Below, piece by piece: positions 46,177-55,221 of a stretch of DNA of 64,000 nucleotides (position 1 is its first letter; each line of letters begins with the position of its first letter). The notes beneath the pieces were generated by a model. That model was not told the DNA's origin and ran no database searches. It was given only the letters and a program-made list of their open reading frames with translations. This stretch comes from Corynebacterium durum (GTDB lineage: Bacteria; Actinomycetota; Actinomycetes; Mycobacteriales; Mycobacteriaceae). The DNA is taken from assembly GCF_030408675.1 (NCBI RefSeq), contig NZ_CP047200.1, positions 1,550,001-1,614,000 of the forward strand, read 5' to 3'. Both the position numbers and the translations under genes were made by a program.

Positions 46177-47892
46177 CTACCAACTGCGTAGATAGGCGAT
46201 TCTGTCTCGGAGCTGTTGTGCGGTGCACATAGCTGTTGGAGGGCCGCCGCAGTTGCGGCGTGCCTCGTTATGAATAGCCCCATGTGGCCGTCCGGTACGC
46301 GAGGACATAATCGATACTATTGCGTTGAGTTCTTTGCGTAGTTTCGGAATTTCATCACTCGCCACAGCAGATTCCGTCTCGGCAGTAGCTGGTGTTGACG
46401 CGGCTTGTTTTTGTTGTTCTTCACGTTTTTTCCGTTCCTCATCGGCCCGAGCTTCCACTTGATCAGCTTGGCGCTGTTTGAGCAGGGCACGCATTTGCTC
46501 GGCGTCGAGAAGCCCGGGTAACCCTAGGTAGTCTGCTTCTTCTTCCGAGTTGACCATCGCACCTGTGCCGTAGGTGGAGCCGTCGTAAATGAGTGAATCG
46601 AGTTCCGCTTCAGCGCCAAGGGATTCGTAGGTGGGTGTGTCGTCCGGTTCGTTTTCTTCTTTGTTTGCCTGGACAAGGAGTTCGTCGTCCCAGCCCTCTT
46701 TGATGCGATCAGGCTTTCCAAGGACGTGATCGCGCGATGTTTCCAGACGCGCTGCCAGATCCAACAGAACCGGGACGGATGGTAGGAACACAGATGCAGT
46801 CTCGCCGGGCATTCTGGATCGAACAAAGCGACCAATGGCTTGTGCGAAAAACAGCGGGGTAGACGCAGAGGTGGCGTAGACACCGACGGCAAGTCGGGGA
46901 ACGTCGACACCTTCGGAGACCATGCGCACGGCGACCATCCATTCGTGGGTAGAGTTGGAGAACTCTTCAATCCTGTCTGACGCTCCTTCCTCGTCGGAAA
47001 GGATTACCGCCACTGGCGTGGACGACAATTTTTCCAGGATTTTGGCGTAGGCACGTGCGGTGGTTTTATCAGTTGCTATCACCAATCCACCCGCATCAGG
47101 CATATGTTTGCGCAGTTGGAGAAGTCGCGTATGAGCGGCCTGCAAAACTGCGGGAATCCAGTCGCCACGCGGGTCGAGGGCGGTTTTCCACGCGCGGGCC
47201 GTTTGCTCGGCGTTGAGGGGTTCACCAAGGCGCGCGGCGTACTCCTCCCCCGCACTGGTACGCCAGCGGGCTTCACCTGAGTAGGCGAGGAAGACAACGG
47301 GGCGCACCACGCCGTCGGCAAGCGCGTCGGAGTACCCGTAGGTGTGGTCGGCTTTGGATTTCAGGTAGCCTTCGCCGTCATCTTCGTAGCGGACAAACGG
47401 AATGGCCGCGTCGTCGGAACGGAAGGGCGTTCCCGTGAGGGCTAGCCTGCGTTCCACGTCCGCGTAGGCGGTGCGAATGCCATCGCCCCAGCTTTTTGCG
47501 TCTCCACCGTGGTGAATTTCGTCCAGGATCACCAAGGTACGTCGCGCGGTGGCCACAGCATAGTGCTTATAGGGGTGCATGGCTACTTGGGCGTAGGTGA
47601 CCACAATGCCGTCATATTGCGGGTTGACCACGCCGTTGGCATTGGTGAAATGCGGGTCCAACGCCAGCCCCGCCCGTGCCGCAGCGTGGGACCACTGTAT
47701 TTTCAGGTGCTCTGTGGGCACCACGACAATCACACGGTCAACGGTCCTGTTGTTTTTCAGCTCGGTAGCCACTCGCAGCGCAAAAGTGGTTTTACCGGCA
47801 CCTGGGGTCGCCACCGCAAGGAAATCCTTGGGGCGGTTCATCAAGTATTTTGTTAGCGCTGCGCGCTGCCAAGCGCGTAGATTACCACTCAC
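46177..47892 (-). CDS. DEAD/DEAH-type superfamily 2 helicase
   Basis: A 571-residue SF2 ATPase. Walker A is ATPGAGKT (29-36), motif II LDEIHHG, motif III LTGTPFRSD and motif VI QAIGRFVRSR; VSEGVDVPRLAVG is motif V. The architecture resembles the actinobacterial helicases found beside DUF3039 rather than a complete restriction enzyme; no nuclease or methylase partner is present. The C-terminal 120 residues include a charged coiled-coil-like stretch and a small terminal domain with Cys (ARRNCGGPPTAMC). The GTG start overlaps the DUF3039 stop (GTGA). The substrate is unknown. Confidence 0.88.
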   Translation of the reverse strand: MSGNLRAWQRAALTKYLMNRPKDFLAVATPGAGKTTFALRVATELKNNRTVDRVIVVVPTEHLKIQWSHAAARAGLALDPHFTNANGVVNPQYDGIVVTYAQVAMHPYKHYAVATARRTLVILDEIHHGGDAKSWGDGIRTAYADVERRLALTGTPFRSDDAAIPFVRYEDDGEGYLKSKADHTYGYSDALADGVVRPVVFLAYSGEARWRTSAGEEYAARLGEPLNAEQTARAWKTALDPRGDWIPAVLQAAHTRLLQLRKHMPDAGGLVIATDKTTARAYAKILEKLSSTPVAVILSDEEGASDRIEEFSNSTHEWMVAVRMVSEGVDVPRLAVGVYATSASTPLFFAQAIGRFVRSRMPGETASVFLPSVPVLLDLAARLETSRDHVLGKPDRIKEGWDDELLVQANKEENEPDDTPTYESLGAEAELDSLIYDGSTYGTGAMVNSEEEADYLGLPGLLDAEQMRALLKQRQADQVEARADEERKKREEQQKQAASTPATAETESAVASDEIPKLRKELNAIVSIMSSRTGRPHGAIHNEARRNCGGPPTAMCTAQQLRDRIAYLRSW

Positions 47893-48128
47893 TTCTTGCG
47901 CAGACCTCGGTAAATGCGTTCACAGTCGGGGCACACAGGCGAACCTGGTTTCGCTTGCTTGGTGACGGGAAATGTCTCACCGCAGAGGGCTACGACCATG
48001 TTTCCAGTCACTGCAGATTCGACGATTTGATTCTTTTTAACGTAGTGAAAAAACTTTGGGGTGTCATCGCTTGTGGCGTTGTCTTCCCTGACATCTGGGC
48101 GCTCGATGGTCTGCGTTGTCGTACTCAC
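47889..48128 (-). CDS. DUF3039 family small protein
   Basis: A 79-residue protein of the DUF3039 family, conserved in actinobacteria upstream of this helicase. It has three Cys (VALCGETF; PVCPDCERIYRGL) that, with a His, could bind zinc, and ends in basic residues. The GTG start at 48128 lacks a strong ribosome site. Coupled to the helicase by a GTGA overlap, so it is likely a partner or regulator of it; this is inference. Confidence 0.85.
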   Translation of the reverse strand: MSTTTQTIERPDVREDNATSDDTPKFFHYVKKNQIVESAVTGNMVVALCGETFPVTKQAKPGSPVCPDCERIYRGLRKK

Positions 48129-48273
48129 CTAAACCATAATGCCCCAACACCCACCCCTGTGGCACCCTGAGACGAGCATAAGGGATAAAGTTGGGAGTGC
48201 GGCGGGTGGTGTACCTGCGCTTTCCGCCCTTATTGAGTCCCTCGATCCACCCAGGTTTAGGCATATTCACCTC

Positions 48274-48708
48274 ATGTTTTCTCACCTGTTTCACCTGCTT
48301 CGCAGCCGCACACGCCACCGTGCGGGACGTCGCAATCAGGTAGAACTCATTACCGACGCTCGTCAGTCCCCACTGGAGAACTGGCAGTACCGTCGCACCA
48401 TGTACAACTGGCTGCAGGGGTCACGCATCCCTATTTTGCTTACCGCTGGCGCGGTGTACTGGTTGTGGGAAAATTGGGTAATCACGGGCATATTGTTCCT
48501 CATTTCCGTGCCACTGCCTTGGATCGCTGTGGTGATTGCTAATGGCGTGGGGCAACCCCGCGACCCGCGACGTCCACAGGTATATAAGCCTCAGATGGCT
48601 CGTGAACAGGCTCGACAGGCGGCACATGCGGCGCTAGAGTCTGAGAAGCAAAAAGAACTACCGGGGGTTGTTGACCACAACACTGATGGCAACGCTGCTG
48701 AGCACTAG
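48274..48708 (+). CDS. DUF3099 membrane protein
   Basis: A 144-residue protein with the DUF3099 hallmarks: VELITDARQSPLENW near the start, two membrane helices (about 50-68 and 72-92) and the IPLPW-like SVPLPWIAVVIANG. The C-terminus is charged and probably cytoplasmic. ATG 48274 is the best start; the upstream extension to 48139 does not look like protein. CATATT six bases before the ATG and no ribosome site suggest a leaderless transcript. Function unknown. Confidence 0.82.
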   Translation: MFSHLFHLLRSRTRHRAGRRNQVELITDARQSPLENWQYRRTMYNWLQGSRIPILLTAGAVYWLWENWVITGILFLISVPLPWIAVVIANGVGQPRDPRRPQVYKPQMAREQARQAAHAALESEKQKELPGVVDHNTDGNAAEH

Positions 48709-48719
48709 ACTCGGGGGTT

Positions 48720-50300
48720 GTGCGTACTGTTTTAACCTCCGCCGCCACCCAGCTTGTTGAACTGTTTCGTTCACACAACTTCACCGCATCAGCTATCGCT
48801 CATCGCCTCGGAACAGGCGCGCACGCTGCGCTTTTTCGCGGCGAGCCTGCCGCAGTCCGACGCGTAGCCAGTGACGACACGGCGTTCGATTTTTTCGTCC
48901 GCTCTTTTCTCCTTCATGACATGGCCCCCACCAGTGAGTGGGTCCGGTGGCTTGGTCAGCCGCTTGTCGACGCCCTGACTACCGCATGCTCGCTGGAACC
49001 GTACGGCACCAGCGACGACGCATTAGATCCGACGCTGCGCTGCGTGATCGACATTCGCCCACATGTCATCGCTGGACATGATCGGTGGATATTCTCTGAT
49101 GCTGATGCCACCATGGCTGGACACATTCCAGGTAAAGATCATGTGCTTGGTGTTGGGTTGGCGTCGTTGTCACTGGCTCAGTCCGTGCCTTCATCACCAG
49201 TGAAGTCTTTACTTGATGTAGGGACCGGCTGCGGAATTCAGCTGCTGGCACAATCAGACGCGGCAGCCCAGTTAACTGGGACAGATATTCATCCACGTGC
49301 CCTCGATTACGCTGAGGCGACATGCACGGCTGCGGGCCTCCCACATGCCGATTTGCTGGAGGGAGCGTGGTTTGAGCCGGTGAGAGGGCGTCGATACGAA
49401 CGGATCGTGTCAAACCCACCGTTTGTCGTCGGATTGCCTGAGGTGGGGCATGTGTACCGAGACTCGGGATTGAGCCTTGACGGTGCGAGTCAGCTGATGA
49501 TCTCCCAAGCCCCAGAACACCTGACTGTTGGCGGGACAGCACATCTTGTTGCTGCATGGGTACATAAAGAGGGGGAATCCTGGCAACAACGTGTGGCATC
49601 GTGGCTACCTGACCATGGTGTGGTGGCGTGGATATTGCAGCGTGATGTTGTTGATCCTGAGCTGTATGTAGGCACGTGGCTTCGTGACGAGTCCCTGGAT
49701 CCGCGTGATCCTATCGTCGCGGAGCAAGCAACCGCCTGGCTGAACTTTTTCCACGAGCAGTCGGTTACAGGCATCGGATTTGGTTATGTGGCGATCCAGC
49801 GGGTGGGTTCTCTTGATGACGGCTCACAGCCATCAGAGGTTGTCGCCGAGGAGCTTCACCACGATTTTTCCGATCCGCTGGGTCCAGAGGTTGAGGATTA
49901 CTTTGTTCGGAGTGCCTGGTTGCGAAACACAACCATGGACGATATTGCACATAGCCAGCTGGCAGTTCGTCCTGGTGTGGCCATTGAACATGTTGATGTC
50001 ACTAGCGACATCAACTCCGGTTTCTCCCCTGCGGTAGTGCGCGTCACGCGAACAGATGGGCCGCGTTGGTCTCACGATATTGATGAGCATCTTGCAGCCA
50101 TACTCGCAGGGCTTAACCCCCATGGGCTAAACCTAGAGGAAACGGCATCGCTCTATTTTCTTAGCCAGGGAATTGATGTTTCACCAGTGCTGATGAACGA
50201 TGTGATAGCCGCCATTGTGGATCTTTTACGTCACGGAATAGTGCTGCCATCAGACCTGCTTGAACTTGACACAGCACCCCATGGAAAGTCCGAAGCATGA
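48720..50300 (+). CDS. Class I SAM-dependent methyltransferase (N5-Gln/small-domain type)
   Basis: A 526-residue protein with an N-terminal helical domain (1-150) resembling that of RsmC/PrmC-like enzymes, a SAM-binding motif [11 protein letters not shown] (164-174), an acidic GTDIHPRAL end of strand 2, and the catalytic-loop motif SNPPFVVG (231-238). NPPF is used by enzymes that methylate planar amide or exocyclic amino nitrogens (Gln, adenine, guanine), so RNA or protein may be the substrate. A further C-terminal domain of about 200 residues is shared by actinobacterial homologues but has no known role. Four-base overlap (50297-50300) with dtd. Confidence 0.85.
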   Translation: MRTVLTSAATQLVELFRSHNFTASAIAHRLGTGAHAALFRGEPAAVRRVASDDTAFDFFVRSFLLHDMAPTSEWVRWLGQPLVDALTTACSLEPYGTSDDALDPTLRCVIDIRPHVIAGHDRWIFSDADATMAGHIPGKDHVLGVGLASLSLAQSVPSSPVKSLLDVGTGCGIQLLAQSDAAAQLTGTDIHPRALDYAEATCTAAGLPHADLLEGAWFEPVRGRRYERIVSNPPFVVGLPEVGHVYRDSGLSLDGASQLMISQAPEHLTVGGTAHLVAAWVHKEGESWQQRVASWLPDHGVVAWILQRDVVDPELYVGTWLRDESLDPRDPIVAEQATAWLNFFHEQSVTGIGFGYVAIQRVGSLDDGSQPSEVVAEELHHDFSDPLGPEVEDYFVRSAWLRNTTMDDIAHSQLAVRPGVAIEHVDVTSDINSGFSPAVVRVTRTDGPRWSHDIDEHLAAILAGLNPHGLNLEETASLYFLSQGIDVSPVLMNDVIAAIVDLLRHGIVLPSDLLELDTAPHGKSEA

Positions 50301-50731
50301 GGGCCGTGTTGACGCGCGTTAGTTCTGCACAGGTGACAGTAGACGGTGTTGTGGTTGGTGCAATTGACTGCCCCGAGACCTGCGGGATCTTGGCGCTTAT
50401 CGGTGTCACCCATGACGACGGTCCAGATGCTTGCGACACGATGGTGCGTAAAATCGCCGAACTGCGTATTTTGCCGGACGAAAAGTCAGTCACCGACGTG
50501 GGTGCACCAGTACTGGTGGTCAGCCAGTTCACCTTGTACGGAAGGACAGCGAAAGGTCGGCGCCCGTCGTGGTCAGATGCAGCGCCTGGCAATGTTGCTG
50601 AACCACTGGTTGATCGCATTATTCGGGGATTACAGACACGAGGTATTGCAGTGTCTACAGGCGTGTTCGGAGCGATGATACAGGTCACTTCGACAAACGA
50701 AGGGCCTTTTACTGTGATAGTTGAGTGTTAA
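50297..50731 (+). CDS. dtd: D-aminoacyl-tRNA deacylase
   Basis: Dtd removes D-amino acids from tRNA. The 144-residue protein begins [17 protein letters not shown] and has the active-site SQFTLYG motif; the second motif reads NEGPFT rather than the commoner NxGPVT. The ATG overlaps the stop of the methyltransferase gene. The A/T tract before sigB follows the stop. Confidence 0.95.
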   Translation: MRAVLTRVSSAQVTVDGVVVGAIDCPETCGILALIGVTHDDGPDACDTMVRKIAELRILPDEKSVTDVGAPVLVVSQFTLYGRTAKGRRPSWSDAAPGNVAEPLVDRIIRGLQTRGIAVSTGVFGAMIQVTSTNEGPFTVIVEC

Positions 50732-50751
50732 AAAAAAATTTTTTCCGCTGT

Positions 50752-50780
50752 GGGAACAAACTTCCTGTCCTGTCCGTTAA
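50752..50780 (+). promoter_or_regulatory. ECF-sigma (SigH/SigE-type) promoter of sigB
   Basis: GGGAAC (50752-50757, positions read from the GGGAAC core) and CGTTAA (50775-50780) are separated by 17 bases, matching the actinobacterial ECF consensus GGAAC/T-N16-19-CGTT. A run of nine A and six T lies immediately upstream (50730-50745) and may bend the DNA. The site is 36 bases before the sigB start codon, as expected for SigH control of sigB in corynebacteria. Confidence 0.8.
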
Positions 50781-50815
50781 ACGCACTGAGACCGACGATC
50801 AGCAGGAGGCATAGC

Positions 50816-51805
50816 ATGACTTTACCGTCCACACAGGATTTTGATGCTGAGGAGATCGACCGCGGCAGTCGCCAAGGGCAAACAAATGATAACCCTTCCG
50901 CTGACTTAGTGCGTGTTTACCTGAACGGGATCGGCAAAACTGCGCTCCTGACTGCGGAGGATGAAGTGCAGCTGGCGCAAACCATTGAGGTTGGTTTGTA
51001 TGCAGAGCACTTGTTGGAAAATTCGGAGGACCCCCTTACTCGCGCCATGAAACGCGACCTTAAGGTTCTGGCTCGCCAAGGGAAGCACGCCCGTTCACAC
51101 CTGTTGGAGGCAAATCTTCGCCTTGTAGTCAGCCTAGCCAAACGCTACACCGGTCGTGGAATGCCATTGCTTGACCTTATTCAGGAAGGCAATCTTGGTT
51201 TGATTAGGGCGATGGAGAAGTTCGACTACACCAAAGGTTTCAAGTTCTCTACGTATGCAACCTGGTGGATCCGACAAGCCATCACCCGTGGGATGGCCGA
51301 TCAGTCCCGCACTATTCGCCTTCCTGTGCATTTGGTGGAGCAGGTAAACAAGCTGTCCCGCATCAAGCGGGAGCTTTACCAAAACCTCGGGCGTGAGGCG
51401 ACTAATGAAGAACTAGCTGAAGAGTCTGGCATTGATGAATCCAAGATTGAGCTTCTGCTCCGCCAGTCTCGTGATCCGGTGAGCTTGGACATGCCGGTGG
51501 GAGCCGATGAGGAAGCGCCGCTGGGTGATTTTATTGAAGATTCTGAGGCAACGGATGCGGAGGCAGCCGTTGTGGCATCTCTGCGGCATTCGGATATCCG
51601 CTCAGTGCTAGCCTCCCTGGAGGTGCGTGAGCAGGAGGTTATTAGTCTACGCTACGGGCTTGACGACGGCGTGCCACGCACCCTGGATCAGATCGGACGG
51701 AAGTTCGGATTGTCTCGCGAGCGTGTTCGCCAAATCGAACGCGAAGTGATGAGCAAATTGCGCGATGGTGAGCGTGCAGAGAAACTGCGAGAGTACGCAA
51801 CGTAG
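50816..51805 (+). CDS. sigB: Principal-like sigma factor SigB
   Basis: SigB is a non-essential group 2 sigma factor for stress and transition-phase genes. The 329-residue protein lacks the long SigA N-terminus but shares region 2 ([24 protein letters not shown] is split here by eye into [14 protein letters not shown] and [12 protein letters not shown]) and region 4 ([20 protein letters not shown]). ATG 50816 has a perfect AGGAGG 7 bases upstream; a longer frame from 50750 would begin inside the promoter. It lies between dtd and dtxR, the conserved sigB-dtxR neighbourhood. Confidence 0.97.
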   Translation: MTLPSTQDFDAEEIDRGSRQGQTNDNPSADLVRVYLNGIGKTALLTAEDEVQLAQTIEVGLYAEHLLENSEDPLTRAMKRDLKVLARQGKHARSHLLEANLRLVVSLAKRYTGRGMPLLDLIQEGNLGLIRAMEKFDYTKGFKFSTYATWWIRQAITRGMADQSRTIRLPVHLVEQVNKLSRIKRELYQNLGREATNEELAEESGIDESKIELLLRQSRDPVSLDMPVGADEEAPLGDFIEDSEATDAEAAVVASLRHSDIRSVLASLEVREQEVISLRYGLDDGVPRTLDQIGRKFGLSRERVRQIEREVMSKLRDGERAEKLREYAT

Positions 51806-51820
51806 TTTTTCTTGCCCATT

Positions 51821-51865
51821 ATGGCTGGCCTCCCCTATTTTTAGGCGAGGCTAGCCATTCCTTAT
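51821..51865 (+). terminator. Terminator after sigB
   Basis: ATGGCTGGCCTC (51821-51832) pairs with GAGGCTAGCCAT (51847-51858) with one mismatch, followed by a T-rich stretch. Confidence 0.75.
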
Positions 51866-52089
51866 TGTTTTACTGCGTTACACACCCTGATTATTGCTAT
51901 CTTTGCAGCTCACAGCATCGCTGCTGGACCACTTGGGTCGGCGTTGGATGTTTAGTTTTGCGACACATAGAGATTGGCTCTTTTACATAACCGTCCAGAC
52001 ACGGCACGCCGTTCTGGTTTGCCTACACGACTTTTCCATTAATGTATAGATTAAGTAGTGATTGAGTTCCACAAGAAGGGTCTAGTTCC
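51866..52089 (+). promoter_or_regulatory. Upstream region of dtxR
   Basis: No gene is seen. TATAGA (52045-52050) or the overlapping TAATGT (52040-52045) could be the -10 of dtxR, with TTGCCT (52019-52024) as a poorly spaced -35. GAAGGG lies about 10 bases before the GTG at 52090. No DtxR-type palindrome was found, so autoregulation is not indicated. Confidence 0.35.
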
Positions 52090-52767
52090 GTGAAAGACTT
52101 AGTAGACACCACCGAGATGTACCTCCGCACCATCTACGAGCTGGAGGAAGAAGGCGTCACACCACTGCGGGCACGCATTGCGGAACGGCTTGAACAGTCT
52201 GGACCAACCGTCAGTCAGACCGTCGCCCGTATGGAACGTGATGGCTTAGTGGTGGTCGCTCCCGACCGTAGCCTGCAGATGACTGATAAAGGTCGCAGGC
52301 TGGCAACCGCCGTGATGCGCAAGCACCGTCTTGCCGAGCTGCTGCTGACTGACATCATTGGCTTGGATATTCACCGCGTCCACGCCGAAGCGTGCCGCTG
52401 GGAACATGTGATGAGCGACGAGGTGGAACAATGCCTTGTATCCAAGCTGGATAATATCGAGCGTTCTCCTTTTGGCAACCCGATCCCAGGCTTAAGTGAC
52501 CTCGGTATTGAATCCCCAGACATTCTGCCTGGAAAGCGCATCATTGACCTCCCCGAAGACACCCCGATCAAGGCTCGCGTGGTTCAAATCAACGAGATCT
52601 TGCAGGTTGATGATAAGCAGTTCAATGCCTTATCCTCCGCAGGCATCATGGTTGGCTCCGATATTGAGGTCAGCCACCACAATGGTGTGGTGCAACTTCT
52701 TCATAAGGACAACGCCGTTGAACTCGACGAGGACTTAAGCCACGCCATTCGCATCGAAGAGCGATAA
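52090..52767 (+). CDS. dtxR: Iron-dependent transcriptional repressor DtxR
   Basis: DtxR represses iron-uptake and heme genes when bound to Fe(II). The 225-residue protein keeps every ligand of the diphtheria repressor: Met10, Cys102, Glu105 and His106 of the primary site; His79, Glu83 and His98 of the ancillary site, with the C-terminal Glu/Gln pair at 169 and 172. The DNA-binding helix [17 protein letters not shown] is conserved, and a C-terminal SH3-like domain follows. The first 50 residues are essentially those of C. diphtheriae as I remember it; divergence is concentrated in 110-160. GTG start. Confidence 0.98.
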   Translation: MKDLVDTTEMYLRTIYELEEEGVTPLRARIAERLEQSGPTVSQTVARMERDGLVVVAPDRSLQMTDKGRRLATAVMRKHRLAELLLTDIIGLDIHRVHAEACRWEHVMSDEVEQCLVSKLDNIERSPFGNPIPGLSDLGIESPDILPGKRIIDLPEDTPIKARVVQINEILQVDDKQFNALSSAGIMVGSDIEVSHHNGVVQLLHKDNAVELDEDLSHAIRIEER

Positions 52768-52785
52768 CCGGTCACCTTTTGCTTA

Positions 52786-53973
52786 TCACGCCGCCCCCTC
52801 TGCGCGCTGCGCAGGGTGGGTGTATTTTTCACGCAACGTCACGCTTCCGGCAAGGCAGGCTTTGAGCATCTGATCACACAGCCCCGCGTAAAATCCTTTC
52901 ATAAGCAGGTCAGCTAGGCCGTGGTCACTTTTCGCCTCCAATGCGCACCGCACTGCCGGAACTGTGCGTACCCGGTATCCGCATTGCGACGCCGCGAGAG
53001 CATAACTACACAGGGCATTGGCCCGCAGTTCACCAGTAAAACACCGCCCAACTGCCAATGCCAGTTCCATAAAAGCCCGGGTGGTTCCTGGAGCTATTGA
53101 GTCGTTAACGCTGCGGTCTGCGGCAACTAAAGCGACGTCGCGAAGCAACGGATGAGCAAAGAACACAGCACCGTTGATGAGTAGTTCGGTGTCTGCCGCA
53201 ATGGCTTCTGCAAGGTCGCAGTTGGCAATTACTTCGGCATCGCAGTCGTTGATCGTGTCCCGCACGGCAGCGAGGACTTCCCACAGTTCATCCATTGCCG
53301 CAGCAAATGTCCCTGAGCTTTCCGGGGTATGGGCCTCGGCGAGGTCGGCGAGCGATTGCGCCATTTCCGTAATCTGTTTTTGCACAACATGGGCTTCAAT
53401 GTCGTCGTCAAAGGCGTGGATTGGTTGAAAATGGTCTAGCATGTCGGTTCGAGTAATGTCGGGCAGCATGCCCTTGCTAAGAAGATCCCGCGTTGATGCA
53501 GCACTGGCCACTGGTGCGATACATCCGGCATCCCAGTTGTCACGTCCGGTTGTTGCAGGTCCCACGTCATGTTGTGTGAGGCCGAAAACCCTGCGATAAG
53601 GCTCACCAGTGTAGAGCGACGGAGTTGCCCACACAGCAGCGAGTGGAGCGTCATGGTCGCGAGCGATGGCGCAGAGGCTACGAACGTAATCCTGAGCGCA
53701 TGGTGCAGAGTTGGAATCACTGTAGATCCCATTGTCAATGATGAAACCAAAGATCAGGTCCGTGCTCATGGTGAGATTGCGGAGAATGTCTGCGATGGCG
53801 TCCGTCCGGTTGCTGTCTGTGCGAAATAGCGGTCCGAGAACATATTTTCCCGGCTGCTGTGTGGACTCACTTCTGTGAAACCCTGCGAGGACAATGGATT
53901 TCTCGGGGTAGAACCCGAGTATCCCTGGCAGGTTGGCAAACATATCTGCTGGCGTGCAAAGTGTAGAAGTCAT
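52786..53973 (-). CDS. DUF4192 family protein
   Basis: A 395-residue protein of the actinobacterial DUF4192 family; the N-terminal PADMFANLPGILGFYPEKSIVLAGF is the typical family start. No catalytic motif, signal peptide or membrane helix is seen. It is convergent with dtxR. GGAAG lies just before the ATG. Two inverted DnaA boxes lie 53-87 bases upstream of the start. Confidence 0.85.
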   Translation of the reverse strand: MTSTLCTPADMFANLPGILGFYPEKSIVLAGFHRSESTQQPGKYVLGPLFRTDSNRTDAIADILRNLTMSTDLIFGFIIDNGIYSDSNSAPCAQDYVRSLCAIARDHDAPLAAVWATPSLYTGEPYRRVFGLTQHDVGPATTGRDNWDAGCIAPVASAASTRDLLSKGMLPDITRTDMLDHFQPIHAFDDDIEAHVVQKQITEMAQSLADLAEAHTPESSGTFAAAMDELWEVLAAVRDTINDCDAEVIANCDLAEAIAADTELLINGAVFFAHPLLRDVALVAADRSVNDSIAPGTTRAFMELALAVGRCFTGELRANALCSYALAASQCGYRVRTVPAVRCALEAKSDHGLADLLMKGFYAGLCDQMLKACLAGSVTLREKYTHPAQRAEGAA

Positions 53974-54025
53974 GCTTCCACTGTGACGTAGTGCGTTTGG
54001 TTGCTGCTGTGGCTTCTGTTCTTCC

Positions 54026-54060
54026 TGTGGATAACATCGTCTTCTTCTGAGTTATCCACA
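54026..54060. promoter_or_regulatory. Pair of perfect inverted DnaA boxes
   Basis: TGTGGATAA (54026-54034) and TTATCCACA (54052-54060) are two consensus DnaA boxes in opposite orientation. With the adjoining C and G they form 10-base inverted arms around a 15-base centre. They lie upstream of DUF4192, far from any oriC gene set in the window. Confidence 0.65.
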
Positions 54061-54191
54061 ACGCGTGATCCGATCGGACTGCACGGTGCGGGTAGGCTGG
54101 TGGTGCGGCCGTGTATGCGTAGCGTCCGATGACGTTCAGACAAGGCATCATAAAATGTGCGTTGCAGGGAATCTTTCGGCGGTGTGGAAAG

Positions 54192-54244
54192 TTGTGTTAA
54201 TTATGGGCACATTTATGTAACACCATGTAAGACCGTGTAACACC
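54192..54244 (+). promoter_or_regulatory. Promoter and triple decamer repeat before the PAC2 gene
   Basis: TTGTGT (54192-54197) and TATGTA (54214-54219) with a 16-base spacer form a plausible promoter. Three tandem decamers, ATGTAACACC (54215-54224), ATGTAAGACC (54225-54234) and GTGTAACACC (54235-54244), start at the -10 and run to the ribosome site. One helical turn per repeat suggests an operator array. Confidence 0.55.
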
Positions 54245-54258
54245 GAAGGAGGATCATC

Positions 54259-55221
54259 ATGTCACAGGAACAACCACGTATGTACGAACTGGAATATCCA
54301 TCCCCAGATATGTCGGCCAGCGACACTGAGGGTCCAACCCTCATTGTTGCTTTACAAGGCTACGCCGATGCCGGACAGGCCATTGATGCCAGTGCGCAAC
54401 ACATTCTGGCTGCCCTGGAACATGGTCTAGTGGCATCGTTTAATAACGATGAGTTAGTGGACTACCGTTCCAGGCGCCCTACCGTCGTGCTGGATCATAA
54501 CCGCATCGCTGACGTGGATCCATTAGAGATCGGGCTTCATGTTGTCCGAGATAACGCTGGGAAGCCATTTTTGCTGTTGACTGGACCCGAGCCAGATATG
54601 CGCTGGTCGGCTTTTACTAAAGCAGTGGCTGATCTTGCTGAGCGTTTCGGCGTGTCTCAGACGTTGTGCCTGTATTCCGCGCCGATGGCCGTACCACATA
54701 CTCGGCCGTTAGTGGTTACTGCTCATGGAAATATCCCTGAGCTCACTGGTAAGCATTTCACCTTGGATTCTAGGATCCACATTCCCGGCGCGGCATCGTT
54801 AATGTTGGAGCGCACTTTAGATGAGCGCGGCAAGAATGTTGGTGGGCTCACGGCTCATGTGCCGCATTATTTGGCCGCGTCGGACTATCCGTTGGCTACT
54901 CTACGGTTATTGGAATCGCTGAGTGACGATGCCGGGCTTTCTATTCCTTTGGGCACGTTGCAGGCAGACGCTGATCGCGTCATGCAGCAGTTGAGTTCGC
55001 AGATTGACGACGCCCCGGAAATTCACCAGGTAGTGCGGGCGCTGGAGCAGCAGTACGACCGTGAGCTGGAGCGTTATGAAGCGTCCCAAGAGTCAGCCGC
55101 CTTGGACTTTGAAGCGATTCCTTCTGGTGAAGCACTCGGCGAAGCGTTTGAGCAGTTCTTGGCCACCTTTGATCCACCAAACGATTCGGACAGCTTGGAA
55201 AACGGCGATAGCGATAAGTAG
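54259..55221 (+). CDS. PAC2 family protein
   Basis: A 320-residue cytoplasmic protein of the PAC2 family (proteasome-assembly-chaperone-like fold), which in actinobacteria has unknown function. Family segments are TLIVALQGYADAGQAIDASAQH, the DYRSRRPTVVLD block, LLTGPEPDMRW and GLTAHVPHYLAASDYP. The C-terminal 80 residues are acidic and helical. ATG 54259 follows GAAGGAGG at good spacing. It is convergent with and almost touching the ABC-2 permease gene. Confidence 0.88.
   Translation: MSQEQPRMYELEYPSPDMSASDTEGPTLIVALQGYADAGQAIDASAQHILAALEHGLVASFNNDELVDYRSRRPTVVLDHNRIADVDPLEIGLHVVRDNAGKPFLLLTGPEPDMRWSAFTKAVADLAERFGVSQTLCLYSAPMAVPHTRPLVVTAHGNIPELTGKHFTLDSRIHIPGAASLMLERTLDERGKNVGGLTAHVPHYLAASDYPLATLRLLESLSDDAGLSIPLGTLQADADRVMQQLSSQIDDAPEIHQVVRALEQQYDRELERYEASQESAALDFEAIPSGEALGEAFEQFLATFDPPNDSDSLENGDSDK

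Noticed and set aside
46163-46185. TTAGGGTATGATCCTACC near the end of the helicase gene looked like a DtxR box
   Set aside because: The symmetry spacing is wrong, and the right half is partly the helicase stop codon.
46177-48128. Helicase plus DUF3039 considered as part of a restriction or phage-defence system
   Set aside because: No nuclease, methylase or other defence partner adjoins, and the pair belongs to the conserved actinobacterial neighbourhood of sigA/sigB.
50750-50815. A 22-residue N-terminal extension of SigB from a GTG at 50750
   Set aside because: It would begin inside the ECF promoter, while ATG 50816 has an ideal ribosome site.
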